Below are positions 1-7,927 of a stretch of 64,000 bases of DNA, piece by piece. The notes under the pieces were generated by a model. It was not told the origin of the DNA, searched no databases, and saw only the letters and a list, made by a program, of their open reading frames with translations. Position 1 is the stretch's first letter. Every line of letters begins with the position of its first letter. The stretch spans positions 248,001-312,000 of the forward strand of contig NZ_VRLV01000001.1 in the NCBI RefSeq assembly GCF_009760925.1, read 5' to 3'. The translations under genes and the position numbers were made by a program. Source of the stretch: Nonomuraea typhae. Lineage in GTDB: Bacteria; Actinomycetota; Actinomycetes; Streptosporangiales; Streptosporangiaceae.

Positions 1-1
1 C

Positions 2-661
2 CTCCACCTGGTGTTCCGCCCCTGGGCAGACGGCGTCGAGAACGTGCCCCGGCACGGCCCCGCCATCCTGGCCGGCAACCACCTGTCCTTCGCCGACCAC
101 TTCTTCGGCCCGCTCCAGCTCCGCCGCAAGGTCATCTCGCTCGGCAAGTCCGACTACTTCACCGGCCGCGGCCTCAAGGGCTTCTTCACCCGGATGTTCT
201 TCAGCGGCGTCGGCACCGTCCCCATCGACCGCTCCGGCGGCAAGGCCAGCGAGGCCGCCCTGCGCACCGGCAAACGCATCCTGGCCGAGGGCAACGTCCT
301 CGGCATCTACCCCGAAGGCACCCGCTCACCCGACGGCCGCCTGTACAAGGGCAAGACCGGCGTGGCCCGCCTCGCCCTGGAGTCGCGCACCCCGGTCATC
401 CCGTGGGCCATGGTCAACACCTTCGAGATGATGCCGCCCGGGCGCGTCTTCCCCAAGCTCGGCATCCGGCCCGGCGTGAAGTTCGGCAAGCCGCTCGACT
501 TCTCCCGCTACTACGGCATGGAGGAGGACCGGCTGGTCCTGCGGGCGGTGACCGACGAGATCATGTACGCGCTCATGGAGCTGTCCGGCCAGGAGTACGT
601 CGACAAGTACGCCGCCAGCGCCAAGGTCGAGATGGAGCGCGCCGCCCGCGCGAAGTCCTAG
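2..661 (+). CDS. 1-acyl-sn-glycerol-3-phosphate acyltransferase (5' partial)
   Basis: This PlsC-family acyltransferase transfers an acyl group from acyl-CoA or acyl-ACP to lysophosphatidic acid at the inner face of the membrane, the second acylation of phospholipid synthesis. The reading frame is open to the left edge of the window, so the N-terminus is missing; a GTG at 11 is in frame but lies inside the conserved fold and is unlikely to be the start. The catalytic NHxSxxD block (NHLSFADHF) is near the beginning and the glycerol-phosphate binding YPEGTRS block lies about 80 residues later, at the normal spacing. The gene meets the MarR gene tail to tail with a 4-base overlap of the stop codons. 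Confidence 0.9.
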   Translation, partial: LHLVFRPWADGVENVPRHGPAILAGNHLSFADHFFGPLQLRRKVISLGKSDYFTGRGLKGFFTRMFFSGVGTVPIDRSGGKASEAALRTGKRILAEGNVLGIYPEGTRSPDGRLYKGKTGVARLALESRTPVIPWAMVNTFEMMPPGRVFPKLGIRPGVKFGKPLDFSRYYGMEEDRLVLRAVTDEIMYALMELSGQEYVDKYAASAKVEMERAARAKS

Positions 662-1113
662 ATCCGCAACACCTTCTGCGCCTTGAGCAGCGCCTGGGTC
701 ATCGTCCGCATCTCGTCATGGGTGAGATGGTCGATGAGGAACTCCCGCACCACGTCCACGTGACCCGGCGCGGTGCGCTCCAGGCAGGCCAGGCCCGCCT
801 CCGTCAGCACCGCCAGCACCCCGCGATCGTCCGACGGGCAGGTGGCCCGCGACACCAGCCCCAGCTTCTCCAACTGGGTGATCTGGTACGTCAGCGCGCT
901 CTTGGTGACCACCACCTCGCGGGCCAGCCGCGTCATCCGCAGCTGCCGACCGGGCGCGTCGGACAGCCGTACCAGGATCTCGTACTGCGGATGCGTCAAG
1001 CCCGCCTCGGCCTTCAGTTGCTCCTCGATGCGGCGTTCGAGCAGGTGCGAGGTGAACAGGAAGGCCCGCCAGGCGGCCGCCTCCGTCTCGTCGAGCCACC
1101 GTGTGTCCGTCAC
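658..1113 (-). CDS. MarR family transcriptional regulator
   Basis: A 151-residue winged-helix regulator of normal MarR length. The helix-turn-helix runs from about residue 55 to 95 (RMTRLAREVVVTKSALTYQI, then LEKLGLVSR), followed by the wing with the family DDRG turn. Flanking helices would form the dimer interface. The ligand and targets are unknown. It is transcribed towards the acyltransferase and lies 28 bases downstream of the homocysteine methyltransferase gene on the same strand, so it may share that transcript. Confidence 0.9.
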   Translation of the reverse strand: MTDTRWLDETEAAAWRAFLFTSHLLERRIEEQLKAEAGLTHPQYEILVRLSDAPGRQLRMTRLAREVVVTKSALTYQITQLEKLGLVSRATCPSDDRGVLAVLTEAGLACLERTAPGHVDVVREFLIDHLTHDEMRTMTQALLKAQKVLRI

Positions 1114-1141
1114 CGCACTATTTCATCACCTCTGAGCGCCG

Positions 1142-2005
1142 CTAGCCGACGCTCGCCCGCACGTGCCTGATGTGTTCCGGGGTCGTACGGCAGCAGCCGC
1201 CGATGAGCGAGGCGCCCAGTTCCCGCCACTCCTTGGCGGCCTGGCCGTACTCGACCGGGTCCGACAGCCCGACCCAGCGGCGGTTCTCCGCGTCCCAGAG
1301 CTCACCCGAGTTCGGGTAGACGACCACGGGCAGCTCGGTCAGCCGGGAGATCAGGCCCGCGACGTGCGTGGGAGCGGTGCAGTTCACGCCGACCGCCACC
1401 ACCCTCGGGTCGCCGGAGAACAACGCCGCCGCCTCGGTGATCGGCGTGCCGTCGTTCAGGTGGGCCTCGTCCCGGCAGGAGAAGCTGATCCACGCCTTGA
1501 CCTGCGGTGTCTCCTGCAGCAGACGGGCGATCGCACGGGCCTCGGGGTAGGACGGGATGGTCTCGACGGCCAGCATGTCCGGCTCGGCGGCCACCAGGGT
1601 CTCCCAGCGCGGGCGGTGCCAGGCCAGCAGGCCGTCCTCGTCAAGGTCGTAGTCGCCGGTGTACTCCGCCCCGTTGGCCAGATAGGCGCCGTACGGCCCG
1701 ACCGAGGCGGCGACCAGCCCGCCCCCGGCCGCGTCGCGCGCCTGCTCGGCCAGCTCCACCGACAACGTGATCAGCCGCGTCGCCTCCGCCGCGTCCAGCC
1801 CGTGCCGGGCGAAACCGGGCAGGGAAGCCTGGTAGCTCGCCGTGGTCGCGACGTCCGCGCCGGCCGCGAAGTAGTCGGCGTGCACGCGGCGGATCAGGGC
1901 GGGGTTCTCCAGCAGCAGCCGGGCCGACCACAGCTCATCGCTCAGGTCGGCGCCGAGCGCTTCGAGGTGGGTGGCCAGGCCACCGTCCAGGACGAGGGTT
2001 TTCAC
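1142..2005 (-). CDS. mmuM: Homocysteine S-methyltransferase
   Basis: A 287-residue enzyme of the MmuM/BHMT family that methylates homocysteine to methionine using S-methylmethionine or S-adenosylmethionine, in the cytoplasm. The zinc-binding cysteines are visible: one in the GVNCTAP strand and the paired cysteines in the LIGGCCRTTP motif near the C-terminus. The N-terminus (LDGGLATHLEALG) is the usual start of the barrel. It lies 18 bases beyond the sulfatase stop on the same strand, so the two could be co-transcribed from the promoter near 4270. Assignment to MmuM rather than another family member rests on length and the motif pattern. Confidence 0.88.
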   Translation of the reverse strand: MKTLVLDGGLATHLEALGADLSDELWSARLLLENPALIRRVHADYFAAGADVATTASYQASLPGFARHGLDAAEATRLITLSVELAEQARDAAGGGLVAASVGPYGAYLANGAEYTGDYDLDEDGLLAWHRPRWETLVAAEPDMLAVETIPSYPEARAIARLLQETPQVKAWISFSCRDEAHLNDGTPITEAAALFSGDPRVVAVGVNCTAPTHVAGLISRLTELPVVVYPNSGELWDAENRRWVGLSDPVEYGQAAKEWRELGASLIGGCCRTTPEHIRHVRASVG

Positions 2006-2023
2006 CTCAACAGCCTATTCGCC

Positions 2024-4261
2024 CTATTCAAAGCGCAGACCGATCTCCCGGACCAGATCCACAAAGTTGGCCCCCGCGTCAGGGGCGTAGCCGCCCGGGG
2101 TGTAACACACCTCACGGAGCTCGCCGGTGAACGGGAACGGGCCGTGCCGCTGGAAGATCTCCCATGAGACGGGCGAGCGCCGGTCGGCGCCGACGTCGAT
2201 GCCCTCCATCGGGCAGAAGGCCGCCGGCATCGGCAACCCCTCCAGACGGCCGCGGGTGTCGCCGTCCACCCGCACCTCCACGTCCCAGACCCAGTCGCCC
2301 GGCGCCCGCACCTCCACCTCGATCCGCGCACCGGGCGCGCCCGCCCGCAGCTCGCTCATGACGCCGTAGCCGTTCTGGGCGAAGACCACCTCGTCCTCGA
2401 CGTAGAGGAGGTAGCCGCCGCCCTGGCCGCCGTGGGCCACCAGCACACCCTGCCCGGGAGCGCCGATCGTGGCCGTGATCGTGAAGGAGCGCCACTGGAT
2501 GAGCTGCAGCGCGCGCCACCGCTCCAGCGTGGGTACCGGTGGGCGCAGCCGTACCGGAGCGGGGTTCTGCTGCCAGGGCGGGCGGATCAGGTAGCGCAGG
2601 CGGGAGCCCTCGTCGAGCGGATAGACCTGACCGTCGCGGGCGGCGCGCTCCCAGGCCGCGGCCAGCTCGCGCACCCTGGCCGGATGCTCCCCGGCCAGGT
2701 CGCGCACCTGGGTGCGGTCGTCCGGGCGGTGGTAGAGCTCCCATTCGTGCTCGCCGAACGGGGTCAGCGGGGCGTGCCGGGTCACGATCTCCCAGTCGCC
2801 CCGGACGTAGGCGCGGTGTCCCTGCAACTCGGTGTGCTGCTCCTGGTGCTCGGGTACGGCGTGCGGGTCGTCCAGCAGCTTGACCAGGGACGCGCCGGAG
2901 CGCGGCAGCCCCTCGGCGGCCTTCACGCCGGTCAGCTCGATCAGCGTGGGCAGGAGGTCGGTGACGTAGGCCCACTGGTGGCGGAGCTCGCCTCGTTGCG
3001 GCAGGCCGTCCGGCCAGGAGACGAGCAGCGGTACGGCGTGGCCGCCCGCGTGGGCGTTGCGCTTGTAGAGGCGGAACGGGGTGTTGGAGGCCATCGCCCA
3101 GCCGCGTGGGTAGTGGGAGAGCGTGCGGGGGCCGCCGATGAGGTCGATCCTGGCCAGGTCGGCGGCCGGGTCCTCGCGGTCGTGGCGGCTGTTGGCGGAC
3201 AGCAGGGTGCGCAGGTACTGGGTGGTGCCGTGCTCCTCGCCCTCGCGGGAGGCGCCGTTGTCGGAGGTGAAGACGAAGAGGGTGTTGTCGAGCTTGCCCA
3301 GGTCACGCAGGGTGTCGCGGAGGGCGCCGACGCTGCGGTCGATGCCGGTGATCATGGCGGCGTAGACCTCCATGTAGCGCTGGAAGAGGCGCTGGGTGTC
3401 CTCGTCCAGGTCATCCCAGGCGGGGACGTCGTCGCCGGGTTCGGTGTTGCGCGCGGGCAGGACGGTGCCCTCGGGGTGAAGGCCCAGGGCTTGCTGGCGG
3501 GCGAACCTGGTGGCTCGGATGACATCCCAGCCGTGCTGGTACGCACCCTCGTGTACGGAAATATCGGCATCTGGGGCCTGGAGCGGGGCGTGGGCGGCGC
3601 CGTGGGCCAGGTAGAGGAGGAACGGCTGGTCGCCCGCCTGCCTGATCATCGCCACGGCTTCGCGGGTCAGGTCGTCGGTGAGGAAGTAGCCGTCCGGATA
3701 CCTGTCGACCTCGACGGCCGAGTTGTCGCGGATCAGGCGGTGGGGGTGATGGAAGTTCGTGAACGCCTCCAGGAAGCCGTAGAAGCGGTCGAAGCCCCGC
3801 TGGAGAGGCCAGGCGTGGCGCGGGCCGGCGTCCGACATGTCGGAGTCCTTGGTCAGGTGCCACTTGCCCACGGCCAGGGTCAGCCAGCCCGCGTCGCGGA
3901 AGATCTCGGCCATGGTGACGGCGTCACGGGAGATCTCACCCGCGTAGCCGGGAAAACCCGGATCGGAGTTGGCGACGTGCCCGACCCCGGCCAGGTGCGC
4001 GTCAACCCCGGTGAGAAGGGCCGCGCGGGTGGGGGAGCACATGGGGGTGACGTGGAAATCGGTCCACTGGGTACCGTGGGCGGCGAGCTCGTCCAGGTGC
4101 GGGGTGGGGATCTCCGAGCCGTAGCAGCCGAGGTCGCCGAACCCCACGTCGTCAACCAGGACCAGCACGATGTTGGGCGCGTTGCCCCCAGGCGTGCGCC
4201 GGGCCGGCCACCAGGACCGGGAGCCGGCAAACGTACGGCCGATATGGCCCTGGAACTCCAT
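2024..4261 (-). CDS. Arylsulfatase (formylglycine-dependent sulfatase)
   Basis: A 745-residue type I sulfatase that hydrolyses sulfate esters. The N-terminal metal-binding motif (VLVDDVGFGDLG, about residues 35-46) is followed by the CSPTR motif, whose Cys75 would be converted to formylglycine. The tail has an extra beta-sandwich region. No signal peptide is seen. The ATG at 4261 is preferred over an in-frame TTG at 4297, because MEF-GHIGRTF followed by SRSWWP is a common start in this family and the TTG falls inside the promoter. There is no Shine-Dalgarno sequence in front of the ATG, which fits a leaderless mRNA. Substrate is unknown. Confidence 0.9.
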   Translation of the reverse strand: MEFQGHIGRTFAGSRSWWPARRTPGGNAPNIVLVLVDDVGFGDLGCYGSEIPTPHLDELAAHGTQWTDFHVTPMCSPTRAALLTGVDAHLAGVGHVANSDPGFPGYAGEISRDAVTMAEIFRDAGWLTLAVGKWHLTKDSDMSDAGPRHAWPLQRGFDRFYGFLEAFTNFHHPHRLIRDNSAVEVDRYPDGYFLTDDLTREAVAMIRQAGDQPFLLYLAHGAAHAPLQAPDADISVHEGAYQHGWDVIRATRFARQQALGLHPEGTVLPARNTEPGDDVPAWDDLDEDTQRLFQRYMEVYAAMITGIDRSVGALRDTLRDLGKLDNTLFVFTSDNGASREGEEHGTTQYLRTLLSANSRHDREDPAADLARIDLIGGPRTLSHYPRGWAMASNTPFRLYKRNAHAGGHAVPLLVSWPDGLPQRGELRHQWAYVTDLLPTLIELTGVKAAEGLPRSGASLVKLLDDPHAVPEHQEQHTELQGHRAYVRGDWEIVTRHAPLTPFGEHEWELYHRPDDRTQVRDLAGEHPARVRELAAAWERAARDGQVYPLDEGSRLRYLIRPPWQQNPAPVRLRPPVPTLERWRALQLIQWRSFTITATIGAPGQGVLVAHGGQGGGYLLYVEDEVVFAQNGYGVMSELRAGAPGARIEVEVRAPGDWVWDVEVRVDGDTRGRLEGLPMPAAFCPMEGIDVGADRRSPVSWEIFQRHGPFPFTGELREVCYTPGGYAPDAGANFVDLVREIGLRFE

Positions 4262-4262
4262 G

Positions 4263-4297
4263 TTTCGGGTTATAACCCGAAAGATCACCCCAGCCAA
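4263..4297 (-). promoter_or_regulatory. Sulfatase promoter with overlapping operator palindrome
   Basis: A perfect 20-base palindrome (TTTCGGGTTA/TAACCCGAAA) covers 4263-4282, ending one base before the sulfatase ATG. On the minus strand TTGGCT (4297-4292) and TATAAC (4274-4269) are separated by 17 bases, a plausible -35/-10 pair, with the -10 box inside the palindrome and 7 bases before the ATG. A repressor bound here would block initiation. Confidence 0.6.
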
Positions 4298-4329
4298 CCC
4301 CGGCAGGCAAGGTCTGATGCGGGCCAGGG

Positions 4330-4366
4330 CGTCCGCCCGCCCCTCCGGCGAAGGGGCGGGCGGACG
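4330..4366. terminator. Strong hairpin after the VIT/VWA gene
   Basis: Perfect 15-base arms (4330-4344 and 4352-4366) flank a 7-base loop. It sits 7 bases past the stop of the VIT/VWA gene and upstream of the sulfatase promoter, where it would insulate the two minus-strand units. It has no U-tract. Confidence 0.7.
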
Positions 4367-4372
4367 AGGGGG

Positions 4373-6697
4373 TCAGGTGCGTTTCCAGAAGGCGCCCCTG
4401 GCGCCGCCGTCGCCTGTGCCTCCGGTAGACGTCAGGGAGGTGAGGACCTCGATCGCGCGGGCCCAGAGGGCGGCGAGGTCGGTGCCCGGCTGGTCGGCCG
4501 CCTCCAGTTCGCGGGCCAGTGCCGCCAGTTCCGGATGCCCGCCCAGGAACGCGGCCAGCACGGCCAGGCGGGAGCCGAGGTCAGCCAGGTAGAGCGGGTC
4601 GGGGACGCCTCTGGTGGCCTTCAGGCGCTCCAGCTCGGCGACGAGCTGCGGCCGGATCGCGTCCATCGAGTGCCGGGCGGGCGCCACGGGCGCGGCCTTC
4701 GGGGCCCTGGCGAAGGTGCGGCGGCGGCGCATCGCCTGGCCGCCCTCGAGCTGGGGAGGGGTGAAGGCGCGGGGGCCCGAGCCGCCGAATCCGCCGGCCG
4801 GTCGTGCCATGAAGTCGGGGCTCTCGTCGGCGGTCAGGGGTGAGCCGGGTGCGGGGGCGCGGAAGGCGGCGGGCTGGAGAGCCATGGTCACCGGCGCGGC
4901 CGCCTGCATCTCCCAGCCGCGGGGCATTTCGACGGGCTGGATCACCCTGTGCCCGGGGCCGCCTTCGGCGACCTGGCGGCTGTCCACGGCCACATAGGCG
5001 GTGAAACGGCACAGCACGCCGTACTCCAGCGAGGTCCGCACGATCTGCGTCTCGAGTTCGTGCTCGCCCATGGCGTACCGGTCCTCCAGTTCGCGCAGGT
5101 GAGCGCGGGCCCAGACGGCCTTGAGCGCGGGGCCGGCCGCGACGGTGGCTGGCACCCGTTCCTCCCAGGGCGCCCCGGCGGCGAGGCCGCGCACGGTGAC
5201 GGCCGAGCCCTCCCGGTAGCGGCCGTAGACGCGCAACGGCACCCCGGGGAAGATCGAGCCCAGATGGGTGACGGTCCCCGGCTCGGTCTCCAGGTCCTTC
5301 AGGGACAGATCGGTGACCAGCGGGGCGCCGATGCGGCGGTGGATGTGGTCCATGGCCGCGTCCAGGCGGTCCTCGGACTCGACCAGTTCGCAGCGCCCGG
5401 CGCCCAGCCCGGCCAGGCGGCTCAGGAATCCGGCGTTGACGGCCTGGTCGATGCCGACCGTGTGCACGCGCATGGCCGACAGGGCGCCCCCGGTCTGCTC
5501 CAGGATCTGGTCCTCGTTGCCGACCTGCCCGTCCGTGACCAGGACGAGGACACGCTCGTGCGAGGAGTCGCCGAGGAGGGAGATGGCCTGGCGCAGGGGT
5601 TCGAGGATCTCGGTGCCTCCGCGGGCGTCCATGCGCGACAGGTGCTCGACGGCGCGGTAGCGGTTGCGGTCGGTGGCCTCGCGCAGGCCGTCGAAGGCCG
5701 CCTCCACGACGGAGTCGAAGGCGAGTACGGCGAAGCGGTCCCGGTCGGTGAGCGTGTCCACGATGCGGGCGGCGGCGCGGCGGGCGGCCACCATCTTCCA
5801 GCCGCCCATGCTGCCCGAGCGGTCCAGCAGGAGCACCAGGTCACGCGGGGTGCGGGCGTGCTCCAGGGGCGGCGGCACCACGGTGAGCGCGAAGGTCCCC
5901 TCGCCGTCGAGCTGCAGCGAGGTCGAGGCGTCGAAGCTCAGCCGGAGGATGAAGTCGCGGTCCAGCCGCTCACCGGGTCGCAGGCTCAGCCGCTCACCGT
6001 CGCGCTGGACCACGTGCAGGCTGGAGGCCAGCTCACGCAGGTCCAGCCCGGCGGCGTCCACGTCGACCGTGAGCGAGAGCCGTACCGGATTCGGGAAGCC
6101 GGGCAGGAGCACCGGCGGTGAGATGCGGGAGGCGTCCGGGACGGCGCGGGTGTCGGGCGCGACGCCGTCGCCTGCCTGGGGCCCGTCCAGCGGCGTCCCG
6201 GGGATGTAGCGGGGCGCGACCACGAGCGGGAAGCGGAAGATCGCCGCGCCGTCCTCGTACGGCAGCGGCTGGCTGAGCGTGAGCCGTACGGTGACGCGTT
6301 CGCCCGGCACGATGTTGCCCACGCGGATCGTGAACACGTCCGGCCGGTCCTCCTCGGCGATCGCCGCGCGCCTGCCCTCGCGCAGCGCCTGCTCGTAGTC
6401 GGCTCTGGCCTGGCCGCGCTCCTTGAGGATGCCCTCGATCACGCGGTCGTCGGCCTCCATGAGAAAGGCGGTGACGGCGGCACGGTCGGGCAGCGGGAAG
6501 ACGTAGGTGGCCTCCAGCGGCACGTCGAACGGGTTCCTGAACCCCTGGGCCATCTCCACACCCGCGATGAGCCCGGAGATCGAGGCGCTGACCTCGACGC
6601 TCTCCAGCGGCAGGTTGCCGCGCTCGGTCTCCAGCGCCCCCAGTCCGGCGTCGGGCAGGGGCAGGCAGCGGGCCGGATCGAGAGAAGTGATCTTCAT
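4373..6697 (-). CDS. VIT and von Willebrand factor A domain protein
   Basis: A 774-residue protein with an N-terminal VIT (vault/inter-alpha-trypsin) domain over about residues 10-150 and a VWA domain from about residue 285, with the MIDAS metal site DRSGS near residue 290. The C-terminal third has a low-complexity stretch rich in Pro, Ala and Arg and a helical tail. No signal peptide is evident, so a cytoplasmic scaffold or adhesion-like metal-dependent binding role is possible, but bacterial members have no settled function. Its start overlaps the stop of the upstream MerR gene by 4 bases (ATGA), so the two are translationally coupled and probably belong to one function. Confidence 0.85.
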   Translation of the reverse strand: MKITSLDPARCLPLPDAGLGALETERGNLPLESVEVSASISGLIAGVEMAQGFRNPFDVPLEATYVFPLPDRAAVTAFLMEADDRVIEGILKERGQARADYEQALREGRRAAIAEEDRPDVFTIRVGNIVPGERVTVRLTLSQPLPYEDGAAIFRFPLVVAPRYIPGTPLDGPQAGDGVAPDTRAVPDASRISPPVLLPGFPNPVRLSLTVDVDAAGLDLRELASSLHVVQRDGERLSLRPGERLDRDFILRLSFDASTSLQLDGEGTFALTVVPPPLEHARTPRDLVLLLDRSGSMGGWKMVAARRAAARIVDTLTDRDRFAVLAFDSVVEAAFDGLREATDRNRYRAVEHLSRMDARGGTEILEPLRQAISLLGDSSHERVLVLVTDGQVGNEDQILEQTGGALSAMRVHTVGIDQAVNAGFLSRLAGLGAGRCELVESEDRLDAAMDHIHRRIGAPLVTDLSLKDLETEPGTVTHLGSIFPGVPLRVYGRYREGSAVTVRGLAAGAPWEERVPATVAAGPALKAVWARAHLRELEDRYAMGEHELETQIVRTSLEYGVLCRFTAYVAVDSRQVAEGGPGHRVIQPVEMPRGWEMQAAAPVTMALQPAAFRAPAPGSPLTADESPDFMARPAGGFGGSGPRAFTPPQLEGGQAMRRRRTFARAPKAAPVAPARHSMDAIRPQLVAELERLKATRGVPDPLYLADLGSRLAVLAAFLGGHPELAALARELEAADQPGTDLAALWARAIEVLTSLTSTGGTGDGGARGAFWKRT

Positions 6698-7350
6698 GTG
6701 AGCTTCCTCTCCTTTAGCACGTGAAGAAGCGGTCCGGCCGCGGCGAGGACTGCCTCGATGTCGTCGTCTGTGGGGGTACGGCCGGCGCCGTCGAGCACCA
6801 GGGCGACGCCCGGCGCCAGCCGTACCGCGGGAAGGCGGATCGCGAACGCGGGCTCATCCGGCGGCGTCTCGCGCGCCGGGGAGGCCGCGGGCCGGGTGGC
6901 CCAGAAGCGCGGGCGCGGTGTCTGGGCCGTGCCCTCCTCGCCGTCAGGCCCGTCAGGCGTGCCCTTCTCACCGGAAGGCGTGCCCTTCTCACCGGAAGGC
7001 GTCCTCTTATCGCCGGAAGGCGTGCTCTTCTCGCCGTCCGCGCCGAGCAGGGCGGCGGCCTCCAGGATGGCGTCGGTGGCGCCGGCCAGGCGGGCCTGGA
7101 TCTCGGCGATCGAGTGGCCCTCGGCCTGCAGGCGTTTGATCGCCACGACCTGGAGCAGGTGCCGCCGGCCGTACTGGGCGATGCGCCCGCGTCTGGTCAG
7201 GGGCGGGTCGACGAGCCCGATGGTGGTGTACCAGCGGATGAGGCGCTCGCCGGGCACCTCCTGGATCCGGCCGTTGGCACGCTGAGGGCCGGGCCGCAGC
7301 GCGTCCGCCGCCTGCTCGGCCAGCTCGCCGATCGTCCAGGTCTCACTCAT
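6694..7350 (-). CDS. MerR family transcriptional regulator with heptad-repeat linker
   Basis: A 218-residue MerR-type regulator. The N-terminal winged helix (WTIGELAEQA, then IRWYTTIGLVDPP and YGRRHLLQVVAIKRLQ) occupies about residues 1-95 and is followed by a short dimerisation helix. A hydrophilic linker contains seven-residue repeats of the type TPSGEKG, and a C-terminal segment of about 60 residues follows, with no recognised effector domain and no metal-binding Cys cluster. It overlaps the VIT/VWA gene by 4 bases and is divergent from the Dps gene across an inverted-repeat-rich gap, so it probably controls both and itself. Confidence 0.85.
   Translation of the reverse strand: MSETWTIGELAEQAADALRPGPQRANGRIQEVPGERLIRWYTTIGLVDPPLTRRGRIAQYGRRHLLQVVAIKRLQAEGHSIAEIQARLAGATDAILEAAALLGADGEKSTPSGDKRTPSGEKGTPSGEKGTPDGPDGEEGTAQTPRPRFWATRPAASPARETPPDEPAFAIRLPAVRLAPGVALVLDGAGRTPTDDDIEAVLAAAGPLLHVLKERKLT
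6951..7031. repeat. 21-bp in-frame tandem repeat in the MerR gene
   Basis: Three full 21-base units (6969-6989, 6990-7010, 7011-7031) and a partial preceding unit encode seven-residue repeats (TPSGEKG, TPSGDKR and similar). Because the unit is a multiple of three, copy number can change without breaking the frame. Confidence 0.8.
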
Positions 7351-7386
7351 ACCCTCACAATGACACTGTCATTGTTGCAGTGTCAA
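7351..7386 (-). promoter_or_regulatory. MerR/Dps divergent control region with inverted repeats
   Basis: A 17-base palindrome (CAATGACA-C-TGTCATTG, 7358-7374) overlaps a wider inverted repeat, TGACACTG (7361-7368) with CAGTGTCA (7378-7385). On the minus strand TTGACA (7386-7381) is followed 18 bases later by CATTGT (7362-7357), a likely promoter for the MerR gene with the palindrome lying in its spacer, as expected for MerR-type control. Confidence 0.6.
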
Positions 7387-7453
7387 TGCGGAAGAAGCGG
7401 GCAGTGTCCGTTGTTGTTCGAGTGGAAATCGAAAATCGAAGGAGGATCTACTC

Positions 7454-7921
7454 ATGGCACAGATCACCGGGCCGCTCTCCGACGATGCCAAGAAGGTCGT
7501 GGGCGAGGCTCTGCAGGGCGCGCTGGTCGATCTGATCGACCTCTCGCTGGTGGCCAAGCAGGCGCACTGGAACGTCGTCGGCCCGCACTTCCGCCCCCTG
7601 CACCTGCAACTCGACGAGCTCGTGGACATCGCGCGCGAGCACGCCGACACCGTCGCCGAGCGGGCCGTCGCCCTGGGCGTCAACCCCGACGGCCGCGCCG
7701 CCAGCGTGGCCTCGGCCAGCAAGCTGACCCAGCCCGACCGCGCCTGGATCGAGGACGGCAAGGTCGTCGCCCTGTTCACCGACCTGCTCGAAGGCGTCAT
7801 CGCGCGCATGCGCGAGCGCATCGCCGTCACCGACGAGCCGGACCCGGTCACCCAGGACCTGCTCATCGCCGTCGCGCAGGACGTCGAGAAGCAGCACTGG
7901 ATGTTCCAGGCCCAGCGGTAA
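7454..7921 (+). CDS. dps: Dps family DNA-binding ferritin-like protein
   Basis: A 155-residue Dps protein, which forms a dodecamer that oxidises and stores iron and can protect DNA in stationary phase or stress. The intersubunit ferroxidase ligands are all present at the family spacing: His38, His50, Asp65 and Glu69. The N-terminal tail is short and not rich in lysine, so strong DNA binding is uncertain. A clear ribosome site (GAAGGAGG) sits at about 7438-7445. It is divergent from the MerR gene, and the shared inverted repeats suggest control by that regulator. Confidence 0.92.
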   Translation: MAQITGPLSDDAKKVVGEALQGALVDLIDLSLVAKQAHWNVVGPHFRPLHLQLDELVDIAREHADTVAERAVALGVNPDGRAASVASASKLTQPDRAWIEDGKVVALFTDLLEGVIARMRERIAVTDEPDPVTQDLLIAVAQDVEKQHWMFQAQR

Positions 7922-7927
7922 CCGGCC

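Noticed and set aside
403..1170. Long antisense frames across most genes
   Set aside because: High third-position GC in real genes opens shadow frames on other strands; they lack known domains, ribosome sites and credible composition.
4262..4297. TTG start at 4297 for the sulfatase
   Set aside because: It would translate the palindrome and -10 region, and the family N-terminus begins at the ATG at 4261.
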